This document shows, in pieces, positions 19,334-28,400 of a stretch of 64,000 nt of DNA (positions are counted from its first letter, which is position 1; every line of letters begins with the position of its first letter). The stretch comes from an uncultured Bacillota bacterium. GTDB taxonomy: Bacteria; Bacillota_I; Bacilli_A; RFN20; CAG-449. The DNA lies in assembly GCA_902493275.1 (NCBI GenBank), contig CABUOQ010000003.1:23564-87563 (forward strand), written 5' to 3'. A program made the translations under genes and the position numbers. The notes below the pieces were generated by a model, which saw nothing but the letters and a program-made list of their open reading frames with translations, was not told the DNA's origin and searched no databases.

Positions 19334-20182
19334 CTATTTAAAAGCAGATTGAATTGAGTTTCCGATAAAGTATTTTTGTAACGAAAATAGAACTATGACC
19401 ATCGGAATTGAGAACATAACTGATCCCGCTAATGTTAAGTTCCAATTGGTTGTGTAACTATTTTGAAAGTTTAATAATGATAAAGATAAAGTCTTTTGTT
19501 CATCATATAGCAAATAAAGATTAGGACCGATATAATCTGACCACATTGAAGTAAAAAGAAATATAAACAAGGTTATTAAGATTGGTTTCATGTTAGGTAG
19601 AATAACCTTGAATAATGTTGTTAATGAAGAACAGCCATCTATTTTCGCAGCATCATCGAGGTCTTTTGGAATTGACATTATGAATTGCCTCATCATAAAT
19701 ATGTTATATGCGCTTCCACCAAATGCTGGAATAATTAATGGTAAAAATGTACCTATCCATCCAATTTTCTTAAAAACAACAAATGCTGGAATCATAGTAA
19801 CTACCCAAGGTAGCATCATCGTACCAATTAAAATTGCAAACAGAAAATTTTTTCCTTTAGCTTTAAATCTAGCAAAACCATAAGCGGCTAATAAAGAGCC
19901 AGTCATATTAAGAATCATAACAGGTATCATTATTAATAAAGTGTTACCTAAACTCCTTAAAAAATTCATAGTTTTGAAAGCTTCAATATAATTTTGAAAT
20001 TTCCAGGTTTTTGGTAACACAGAAGGATTGATGGTTAATATCTCCGAATCGCTTCCAGCAAAGGAATTTAAAACCATATATATAAAAGGAAAGACAAAAA
20101 AGAATGTGATGATAATGGAACAAATATTCCATAAAATGCCATTTATACTTTTTATATTTCTTTTGTTTCTAGTTGCCATCAT
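19334..20182 (-). CDS. ABC sugar transporter permease, MalG type
   Basis: A 282-residue membrane protein with six predicted transmembrane helices. The EAA loop that docks the ATPase is seen at D-A-A-K-I-D-G-C-S-S-L, followed by V-I-L-P-N-M-K-P. It belongs to the carbohydrate uptake CUT1 family. It overlaps the end of the partner permease gene by 14 bases, as is usual for stoichiometric permease pairs. The SD is AGGAAAGAAGG. Together with the next two genes it forms an oligosaccharide importer that lacks its own ATPase in the operon; the divergent MsmX-like gene at 23843 is the natural energiser. Confidence 0.92.
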   Translation of the reverse strand: MMATRNKRNIKSINGILWNICSIIITFFFVFPFIYMVLNSFAGSDSEILTINPSVLPKTWKFQNYIEAFKTMNFLRSLGNTLLIMIPVMILNMTGSLLAAYGFARFKAKGKNFLFAILIGTMMLPWVVTMIPAFVVFKKIGWIGTFLPLIIPAFGGSAYNIFMMRQFIMSIPKDLDDAAKIDGCSSLTTLFKVILPNMKPILITLFIFLFTSMWSDYIGPNLYLLYDEQKTLSLSLLNFQNSYTTNWNLTLAGSVMFSIPMVIVLFSLQKYFIGNSIQSAFK

Positions 20183-21098
20183 AGTACACCTTCTTTCCTA
20201 CAGTTTTAAAGAAAATAGCTGTAAACACAGATATTATTGCGAAACATATCCATGCCATAGCGCACGCATAACCCATACCTGCTCCAGAAAAGGCGTTATC
20301 CATAATAGACATAGTCATAGTATAGGTATTATAATTGTCACCAAATAAAAGAGTGATTTCTGTATATGCTTGTAGGGTGTTAATAAAACCAGTAGCTAAT
20401 AAGAAAAATAAAGATGGTGATATATGAGGGATTACGATTTTAAATAGGGTTCTTATCTTTCCAGAACCATCTACTCTAGAAGCATCAATTAAATCTCCGG
20501 GAACATTTTGTAATGCGGATAAGATGACAATCATCCACGGGCCGATTGCACCAAGAGAGTTTATTAAAACTACGGTAATCATCGCGGTTGCAGGACTTCT
20601 TAAATCAATTTTACCGAATCCAAGGCTTTGTAAGATATTTACAATTAAACTTCGATCTTGACATACTAATAGTTGCCATAATAAAGCACTTGATACAGCA
20701 GGAATGACAGCTGGTAAATATATCAAAACACGATATAAATTTCTAAGTTTTCTAAATTTTCCTTTTTGATTTAAAAACAAAGCAATTAGAAATGAAAAAA
20801 CAATAGTGACTATTACTTTAAGAATGGCATATAGAAATGAATTTTTTATCGAATTTAAAAACAGATGATCAGTTTTAAAAATATCACTATAATTCATCCA
20901 CCCAATAAAGTGTAAAGGTTTAGTTGTTATTGTCGATACTTTAGCGTTAGTAAATGATAATATTAATGATACTATCATAGGAACTAAAGTAAAGCATATC
21001 AAAGCGATAAGCCATGGCAGTATATACAAATAAAATTGATGTTTAGAGAGAAACTTTTTGAATTTCCTCCAGGTTGAGTTTTTATTTATTTGTTCCAT
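20169..21098 (-). CDS. ABC sugar transporter permease, MalF type
   Basis: A 309-residue CUT1 permease with about six membrane helices and the EAA loop D-A-S-R-V-D-G-S-G-K-I followed by V-I-P-H-I-S-P. The frame also allows a GTG start at 21119, giving seven extra residues and overlapping the binding-protein gene by 20 bases. The ATG at 21098 was chosen because it falls just past the binding-protein stop and follows a weak GGCGAG. The pair with the MalG-type gene forms the membrane channel. The polar, lysine-rich first 20 residues are normal for this subunit. Confidence 0.9.
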   Translation of the reverse strand: MEQINKNSTWRKFKKFLSKHQFYLYILPWLIALICFTLVPMIVSLILSFTNAKVSTITTKPLHFIGWMNYSDIFKTDHLFLNSIKNSFLYAILKVIVTIVFSFLIALFLNQKGKFRKLRNLYRVLIYLPAVIPAVSSALLWQLLVCQDRSLIVNILQSLGFGKIDLRSPATAMITVVLINSLGAIGPWMIVILSALQNVPGDLIDASRVDGSGKIRTLFKIVIPHISPSLFFLLATGFINTLQAYTEITLLFGDNYNTYTMTMSIMDNAFSGAGMGYACAMAWICFAIISVFTAIFFKTVGKKVYYDGN

Positions 21099-21099
21099 A

Positions 21100-22506
21100 T
21101 TATAATCTCGCCAATACACGTTTTATTTCATCTTCGATATCTTTTTTGCAAAGTTTTAGAGCTTCTTCTGTTGATAGTGGAGAGTCGCTATCCCATGTCT
21201 TACCATAATTTAAGCCTAATTTTGATTCCATTGTAGTTGTGTTGATGTATTGTGAAAATTTAAGTGGTTCAGCAATAGATGTCATGTTATAAAAATATTT
21301 ATTGAGTTCTTGTTGCTTCTCATTGCCACTATTTAGATATGCATCACTACTTGCAATAGTTTTATTTGCGGGAACGTTAAATGACTCACCATTTCTTATT
21401 TCTTGTTGCACACCAGAAGTTAGAATATATTCTAAAAATTTATATGCGACACCTGGATATTTTGTTTGTGAATTGATACTAATTCCAACATAACTCGTTG
21501 TAGTAAACACTTCATCATCAGCATTTCTTACAGGTCCAGGAGCAACACCTATATCAAATGAGGTGTTTTCCCAATCGTAAGCTTTAAATGACCATCTTCC
21601 TGCCCATACTACAGAAACAGATCCGCTTTTAAAACCAATACCTGTGTCAACAGATTTTACATCTAATGGTGTTGAACTTGCTTTATCACCATAACAATAA
21701 TTTGTTAAATGTTTAAAAGCAGCAATTAATTTTTCATCATCAGCATTGAAAGTTTTCCCATCATTTGAGAAGAATGCTCCTCCTTGTTGCTGAACCCATT
21801 CCATGACATGTCTCCATGGAATATAATCAAAAACAGTACCATATCTCTCGAAACCACCATTTGTATCATATTTAGTTAGTTGATAGCAAAATTCTTCATT
21901 TTGTTCCCAAGTCATAGGTTTGGTGGAACTTGGATAGACTCCATCATCTGACGGATAACCAATTAAATCTTTTAATGAAGTATCATGTGTGCTGTTATAT
22001 TCATCAATGTGATTTTTGTTATACACCATCATGAAATCGGCACTTAAATCTTTAGCAAATGCATATAAATCACCTTGACCTAGAATATTATTTTCATAGT
22101 CGTAACGGTAAAAATTATTTGCTTCCCATAAATCTGATTCTTTAAGATTTGTTCCTTTTTCAATATATGGTTGTAGGTTTAATAGATTCTCATCTCTTAA
22201 AAAAGAAGAAATCTCTCCAGCTTCCATGAAAAACATATCTGGAGCTATTCCAGCACCAAAATATGTTTTTAAATTGTCAAAATATGATGATTTATTTTCT
22301 CTAATTGTGATAGTCCAATTTGGATAAATAGTATTAAATTGACTTGCGAGTTTTCTATATGCATTAGCATTATCGTATACATAGAATTCAATTGAACATT
22401 TTTGATCTTCGTTGGCTGATTGATATCCTTGCGAAGAATTTACTGTTGTATTACATCCAGCTAGTAATAAACCTATACATGATAATAATGTTAACTTATT
22501 TTTCAT
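21100..22506 (-). CDS. Extracellular sugar-binding lipoprotein of the ABC importer
   Basis: A 468-residue solute-binding protein of the bacterial family 1 type, anchored by lipobox L-A-G-C (Cys18). Typical features are the first beta-strand (C-S-I-E-F-Y-V-Y-D), A-P-D-M-F-F-M-E-A after about 70 residues, and a C-terminal aromatic-rich half (W-A-G-R-W-S-F-K). It would deliver oligosaccharides to the two permeases encoded immediately downstream. The sugar is unknown; the co-encoded GH2 and GH127 enzymes point to galactose- and arabinose-containing oligosaccharides. Confidence 0.92.
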   Translation of the reverse strand: MKNKLTLLSCIGLLLAGCNTTVNSSQGYQSANEDQKCSIEFYVYDNANAYRKLASQFNTIYPNWTITIRENKSSYFDNLKTYFGAGIAPDMFFMEAGEISSFLRDENLLNLQPYIEKGTNLKESDLWEANNFYRYDYENNILGQGDLYAFAKDLSADFMMVYNKNHIDEYNSTHDTSLKDLIGYPSDDGVYPSSTKPMTWEQNEEFCYQLTKYDTNGGFERYGTVFDYIPWRHVMEWVQQQGGAFFSNDGKTFNADDEKLIAAFKHLTNYCYGDKASSTPLDVKSVDTGIGFKSGSVSVVWAGRWSFKAYDWENTSFDIGVAPGPVRNADDEVFTTTSYVGISINSQTKYPGVAYKFLEYILTSGVQQEIRNGESFNVPANKTIASSDAYLNSGNEKQQELNKYFYNMTSIAEPLKFSQYINTTTMESKLGLNYGKTWDSDSPLSTEEALKLCKKDIEDEIKRVLARL

Positions 22507-22550
22507 AAAAATCCTCTTTCTTTTAGTTTTATAATTAGTATTATTATTTA

Positions 22551-23564
22551 TTAGTTTATATCAATCCAAATTGTAGAAGAATAATTTTCAAAAATAGTGA
22601 TATAAAAAGTGTAGTTTCCATCAGCAGTGACTTCAAAATTGTCACCATTAGCTTTGAAATTGGTTTCTAATACATTGCAGCCACTATTGAGATTACTTAT
22701 TCCATACCATCTTTCAGGATCGGATAAAAGATGGAAAGTGAATACATCACCAACTTTTAAATTTGTATTTGTTGAATATTTTTCTAATGCTGATGGATCA
22801 TCATACATATCAGATAATTTAATACCTGTATTGTCTTGCCAATCGCCAGTTCCGTTTAAAAATGAACCACATCCTACCATGTAACAATTGTCTCTTTCAG
22901 CTGGAGGGGTAAAACTATTCACAGCAATATAAATGTCTGCAGTATAGTTTGCCCAAATTGATACGTAAATTGTATAATTTCCAGATACTTTTGTTTTTAT
23001 ATTATTATCGCCTTCTTTTTCAAAGAATGCACCTTGGTAATCAGGATGTGTAACATCTAATAAATCACCGGTTCCATACCAACGATCAGGAGTAGATAAT
23101 AAGTGGAACATAAATACATCGCCTGCAAGCAAATCTACAGTAGTAGTATATTTTTCAAGAGCGTTAGGATTATCGTTCATTGTTTCCAATTTAATACCAG
23201 TGCTTTCTTGCCAGTCGCCAGAACCAGTTAAATAAGAACCATATCCTACCATATAACAATCATCAACTAGAACTTCGGAAGAACTAGATTCCGATGATAC
23301 CTCTATAGAAGAACTGGATTCTGAAGATACTTCTTGAGAAGAACTTTCTTCACTGGAAGAGACAACTTCTGATGAGATTGATTCCTCGTTGGAAGACACT
23401 TCTTGGGAACTACTTTCTGATAAAGAAGTAGAACTATTTACAAAAGAAGAACTTGAACTACTATAATTAGATGATGAAGACATACTAGAGTTATTTTCGT
23501 TACAAGCAAATAAGCCACCTATAAATAAAGAGCTTATGAAGAGCATTTTAAAGTGTTTTTTCAT
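22551..23564 (-). CDS. Lipoprotein with tandem duplicated carbohydrate-binding-like domains
   Basis: A 337-residue lipoprotein (L-F-A-C, Cys21) with a very long Ser/Glu linker (about 25-98). Two tandem copies of a roughly 115-residue domain follow. Each copy begins C-Y-M-V-G-x-G-S, continues with G-D-W-Q-[ED]-[NS]-T-G-I-K-L, then L-x-x-G-D-V-F-x-F-H-L-L-S-[TD]-P-[DE]-R-W-Y-G, and ends in a Y-T-[IF]-Y-[VI] strand. The pattern recalls small beta-sandwich starch/glycan-binding modules, but I cannot name the family. As the first gene of the importer operon it probably captures substrate at the surface. SD AAGGAG supports the start. Confidence 0.75.
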   Translation of the reverse strand: MKKHFKMLFISSLFIGGLFACNENNSSMSSSSNYSSSSSSFVNSSTSLSESSSQEVSSNEESISSEVVSSSEESSSQEVSSESSSSIEVSSESSSSEVLVDDCYMVGYGSYLTGSGDWQESTGIKLETMNDNPNALEKYTTTVDLLAGDVFMFHLLSTPDRWYGTGDLLDVTHPDYQGAFFEKEGDNNIKTKVSGNYTIYVSIWANYTADIYIAVNSFTPPAERDNCYMVGCGSFLNGTGDWQDNTGIKLSDMYDDPSALEKYSTNTNLKVGDVFTFHLLSDPERWYGISNLNSGCNVLETNFKANGDNFEVTADGNYTFYITIFENYSSTIWIDIN

Positions 23565-23625
23565 TTATAATTAACTCCTTTCATTAATTATTTTTATATC
23601 TTAAGTGTTACAAAATCGTTTTTAA

Positions 23626-23640
23626 TAAGCAATACGCTTA
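23626..23640. promoter_or_regulatory. Inverted repeat, possible operator of the divergent glycan promoters
   Basis: TAAGC-AATAC-GCTTA is a perfect 5-bp inverted repeat with a five-base spacer in the 272-base gap between the minus-strand operon (start 23564) and the MsmX-like gene. It lies 62-76 bases upstream of the first operon gene. The rest of the gap is featureless A/T tracts; no -35/-10 pair is convincing. Operator function is inferred. Confidence 0.35.
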
Positions 23641-23842
23641 CTTTGTCTTAGTTCACTTTTTCAAGGTTTTATTAATATTTATTAGACATAATTTAGATAA
23701 TTTTTTTTAATTATTATAGTAAAAAAATATATTTATTATTATTTATAATAATACTATGATAAAGAGCTACAAAAAATCAAAAAACTATGAATTGCGTTTT
23801 TATAAAAATTAATATAGTATTTTTTTACAGGAGATATTGAAT

Positions 23843-25153
23843 ATGGATGATTTAAATAACAATCAAAATAATAATGATAAGTTTGTTTCATTAATTAATA
23901 TTAATAAAACATTTGATAAAAATGTTAGGGCAGTAGTTGATTTTAATTTAGACATTAAACGATATGAATTTATTGTCTTTGTTGGTCCTTCAGGATGCGG
24001 AAAATCAACAACATTAAGAATGATTGCAGGTTTAGAGGAAATAACTTCAGGTGAATTATATTTTGATGGAGTATTAGTTAATGATTATACTCCTAAAGAA
24101 AGAGACATAGCTATGGTATTTCAAAATTATTCATTATATCCTAGTATGACAGTTTATGAAAATTTAGCATTTTCTTTAAAAGTTAGACATTATGAAAAAG
24201 AAGAAATTCATAAGCGAATAATGAAGGCGGCACAGATATTAGATATTTCAGAGTTATTATATCGTAAACCAAAAGAACTTTCAGGCGGTCAACGTCAAAG
24301 GGTAGCATTAGGTAGAGCTATCGTCAGAGATGCAAAAGTATTTTTAATGGATGAGCCTTTAAGTAATCTTGATGCAAAATTAAGAGTACAAATGCGTAGT
24401 GAAATTATTAATCTTCACCGAAAAATAAAAGCTACAACTATATATGTTACTCATGATCAAACAGAAGCGATGACTATGGCTGATCGTATAGTTGTAATGT
24501 CTAAAGGATATATACAACAAATAGGAACACCAGAAGAAATTTATGCTCGTCCAAAAAACAAATTTGTTGCTTCTTTTATCGGAAGTCCGGCGATGAATTT
24601 TATAGAAGTTAATTATACAAATGATAATAACATTGTTTTTGATAATGGATTTAAATTAATAATTAGTGATTCATTTGCTAAAAAACATAATCAATTTTAT
24701 AAAGAGCAACTAAATATTAAACAATTAAAATATCAAAAACTAGAAGATGAATTACAACAGTTACAATCACATACATTTACAAAAAGAAAGCAAATAATTA
24801 AAAATAAAAGTGATATTGAAGAAATTTCTAACAATATGAAGTTATTAAATGAAGCAATTTTAATTAATAAAAAAATTGTCAATAATGAAAACCATAGAAT
24901 TGTTCTTGGAATTAGACCAGAAAATATAAAATGGTCCTTAAAAGAGAAAGCAAATTATTTATCAACTGAAGTTATTCTTTCGGAATTATTAGGTGATGAA
25001 TATTATATACATTTTAATATTGAGAATACAAAATTTGTTTTGAAAACACATATCAAAAACAAATTACTATCTGGTGATAAGATATATATTTCTTTTGATC
25101 CTAATGATATATATTTCTTTGATTTAGAAACAGAGTTGACAATTAATATCTAA
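23843..25153 (+). CDS. msmX: MsmX-like sugar ABC transporter ATPase with coiled-coil insertion
   Basis: This is the energising ATPase for CUT1 importers, with Walker [11 protein letters not shown]-loop F-Q-N-Y, signature L-S-G-G-Q, Walker B V-F-L-M-D-E-P and H-loop T-H-D-Q. The C-terminal TOBE-like part (L-G-I-R-P-E-N-I) is split by an unusual Lys/Gln/Asn-rich helical insertion at about residues 280-350, giving 436 residues instead of about 365-375. A TTG at 23837 also opens the frame, but the ATG at 23843 has better spacing from AGGAG. It is divergent from the importer operon and probably serves its permeases, perhaps along with other importers, as MsmX does in Bacillus. Confidence 0.88.
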   Translation: MDDLNNNQNNNDKFVSLININKTFDKNVRAVVDFNLDIKRYEFIVFVGPSGCGKSTTLRMIAGLEEITSGELYFDGVLVNDYTPKERDIAMVFQNYSLYPSMTVYENLAFSLKVRHYEKEEIHKRIMKAAQILDISELLYRKPKELSGGQRQRVALGRAIVRDAKVFLMDEPLSNLDAKLRVQMRSEIINLHRKIKATTIYVTHDQTEAMTMADRIVVMSKGYIQQIGTPEEIYARPKNKFVASFIGSPAMNFIEVNYTNDNNIVFDNGFKLIISDSFAKKHNQFYKEQLNIKQLKYQKLEDELQQLQSHTFTKRKQIIKNKSDIEEISNNMKLLNEAILINKKIVNNENHRIVLGIRPENIKWSLKEKANYLSTEVILSELLGDEYYIHFNIENTKFVLKTHIKNKLLSGDKIYISFDPNDIYFFDLETELTINI

Positions 25154-25252
25154 TGCATTTTAATGATTTTTGTTAATATTTATTATGATGAATGATGCGT
25201 ATCTTTGCTATTTAAAAATATACTTTTTAATTATGAAATTCAAATTAAGATA

Positions 25253-25281
25253 TTGACAAATTTTACATTTACCATTATCAT
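25253..25281 (+). promoter_or_regulatory. Promoter of the tracrRNA
   Basis: A consensus TTGACA (25253-25258), a 17-base spacer and TATCAT (25276-25281). The predicted start, near 25288, falls on the first base of the anti-repeat. Confidence 0.85.
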
Positions 25282-25287
25282 CTAAGT

Positions 25288-25365
25288 ATAGATAACACTA
25301 CAAGTTCAAATAAGCATTTTGCTATCACACCCGTTAGGGATAGTCTCCATATAGGAGATTTTTTT
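25288..25365 (+). ncRNA. tracrRNA of the type II-A CRISPR-Cas9 system
   Basis: The 14 bases ATAGATAACACTAC (25288-25301) are the exact complement of the repeat interior. An AAGT bulge follows, then TCAAAT, which pairs with the repeat start with one G-U. This reproduces the repeat:anti-repeat duplex and bulge known from Streptococcus pyogenes. Downstream come a nexus-like hairpin (AGCA-TTT-TGCT, 25313-25323), a CCC-GTTA-GGG hairpin (25330-25339) and a terminator (TCTCC-ATATA-GGAGA, 25344-25358) with a T-run. The RNA would be about 78 nt. It occupies the 302-base gap before cas9; the rest of that gap (25154-25252, 25366-25455) shows nothing else clear. Confidence 0.9.
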
Positions 25366-25455
25366 ATTTTCAAATTTTTACTAAAGTTTATATTTTAGGG
25401 GCTTTATATTTGTTTTAATATATAGTATTATTTAAATATACAGGGAGTAAGAATT

Positions 25456-28400
25456 ATGGATAATTATTATATTGGATTAGATTTAGGAAGCGACTCAGTA
25501 GGATGGGCGGCTACTGATGAAAATTATAATCTTTTAAAACTAAATCGAAAATCTGCTTTTGGGGCAAGAATTTTTTCTGCTGCAAATGGATGTGTTGAGC
25601 GAAGATCCTTTCGTTCTTCCAGAAGAAGGATGGCAAGAAGAAAATATCGAATTCATTTATTAAATGAGTTATTGTGTGAAGAAATTTCAAAAACTGATGA
25701 TACATTTTTCCTTCGTTTATCAAATTCAATGTATAAATTAGAGGATAAAAAACATTTAGGAAAAAGTTTGCTTTTTAAATCAATTGATGAAGAAAAGCAA
25801 TTTAATAAACTTTACCCTACAATTTGGCATTTAAGGCAAAAGTTAATATATGATGATGAAATTGCTTTTTCAAATATAAAAAATGTTTATTTTGCACTTC
25901 ATCATATCATTAAATATCGGGGAAATTTCATAAGTGAGAATGATATTTCTAGCAAAGGGTTCAACTATGAAAGATTAAATGATTTAAATAATGTTTTAAA
26001 ATCTTCTTTGGAAAACGAAGATGATGAGCCTATATTTGATGGCGATATTATCTATGGTACTTCAGAAAATTGGAGTAAAATAGAAAGCATTCTAAGTAAT
26101 AAAGAATTAAATGCTAAAAATAAGCAAAAACAATTAAAAGAATTATTTAATTATAAAAACAAAAATGATTTGATAGATTTATTTATTATTATTGTAACTG
26201 GTGGTAAGAAAAAATTTAATGATATAGATATTTGCTTTAATGATTCATTTGACGATAAAGAAGATGAGATACAAGCTTCTCTTGGTGAACAATATGATGT
26301 TGTTTTGATTGCAAAAGAAATGTTTGATTATATTTATGTTAAAAAATTAATGGGAGAACATAAATATCTATCCGATTCCATGGTAGATTTATATGATAAG
26401 CATGCGCGGGATTTAAAACTTCTTAAATCTCTGATTAAAAAACTCGACTTAAAATTGCAATTAACTGATAAAAAAAGTAATTATTATGCAATTTTTAAAA
26501 AGAATAAAATAGATGAAGATAATAAAAAACAACAAAATAACGAGGAAGATAAAAATAGTAATAAAAATAAAAAGGGGTTAAATAACTACCCTTCTTATGT
26601 TGGTCATAATTCATGTGAAACTAAATGCAATATAGAAGATTTCAATGATACAATAAAAAAATTGATTATAGATAATAAACAAGCTCTTGAAGAAATTGAT
26701 TTGGATACGACAAAATATATTTTAGAACAAGTCGAAAATAAAACTTTTTTGAAGACAATTGCAAGTTATACAACAAGTGCTATACCTCATCAACTTCATG
26801 AAAATGAATTAAAAGTTATTTTAAAAAATGCTAAGAGCAGATATCCAACAATTTTTGCAAATGATTTAAATGAAAAAATTATTAAACTTTTTCTTTTTAG
26901 AGTGCCATATTACTATGGTCCACTTAATAGTGAAAGCCCATATTCTAATTTAGAAAAGAAAGATAAATATGCTAAAGTTTATCCTTGGAATGTAAATGAA
27001 ATAATTGATGATAATAAAACAAGACAAAAGTTCATGGCTAAATTAACTAATAAATGCCAATATTTAGAAGAATGTAATGTATTACCAAAATCATCATTAC
27101 TATATGAAGAATATATGATATTAGATCGTTTAAATACAATGATTGTTAATGGTGAAAGACTAAATCATGAATTAAAAGATAAATTATATAAAGAAATTAT
27201 TTCTAAAAAGAAAACCACGTTAGCAAATATACAAAAATTGCTATCAAAAGTTTATAATTTTAATGAAAATGAAGTAATAATAAGCGGTGTGAATTTGGAT
27301 GTCGCTTTTGAAGCAGTAACACATTATACTTTGAGTAAAGAGTTTGATTTACCAAAAGATTATAAAATGCTTGAAGAGTTGATTAATTATTCAACAATTT
27401 TTGCGGATGATAAAAAAGAACTAGAGAGATTTATTAGAAGTAACTACTCTTTTCTTTCGGATGCACAAATAAAGTGTATTAAATCATTGGGTACTAAAAA
27501 ATGGGCTTCATTCTCTAGAGAATTATTAGATGGCATTACTGTAGCGGATGAGTTAGGTGAAGTAAATACGATAATTGGATTTATGAGAAACCAAAGTAAA
27601 AACTTTCAAGAAGTATTAAATGGATATGGATTTAATAAGGTAATAGATATCAAAAATCGAGAATTTAGAGGGGATAAAACTAAATCAAAAATAATAAAAG
27701 AAAAATTAGATGCTGTTCCGGCAATATTTAGAAGAACAATCAACCAAACTTTGTTAATATTAGATGATATTGTTTCGGTTGCAAAAAAGGAGCCATCGAA
27801 AATTTTTGTTGAAGTTACAAGAGAAGACTTAAAAAACAAAGATAAAATTGAGTCTAAAAAGAGAAGAAAAGAATTAGAAGAATTTTTAAAGTCTATTAAA
27901 AATGATAAAGAATACTATTATAAGCAAGCACATGAATTGCTGGAAGAATTAAATGATGAAAGAATCTCAGATTTAAGATTAAAAGGTAAGCATTTATATT
28001 TATATTTTAAACAATTAGGTCTAGACCTTTATAGTGGTGAAAAGATTAATATTGAAGATGTTTTAAATTCAGATAAATATGATATTGATCATATCGTTCC
28101 TCAAAAATTAATTAAAGATGATTCTTTAGATAATATGGTTTTAGTCAATAGAGAAGCTAATCAAAAAATTAAAAAAGATACATATCCTTTGCCACTTTCA
28201 ATTAGAAATGAAAAAACAAAATCTATTTGGAAATATTTAGTTGAAAAAAAAGCAATTACTCAAAAAAAATATGATAATTTGGTGCGTGATACAGAGATAA
28301 CAGATTCTGAATTATCACAATTTATTAATAGGCAAATTAATAATATAAATGCATCAAATAAAGTTGTTAAGGATATTATTAATATCAAATACCCTAATAC

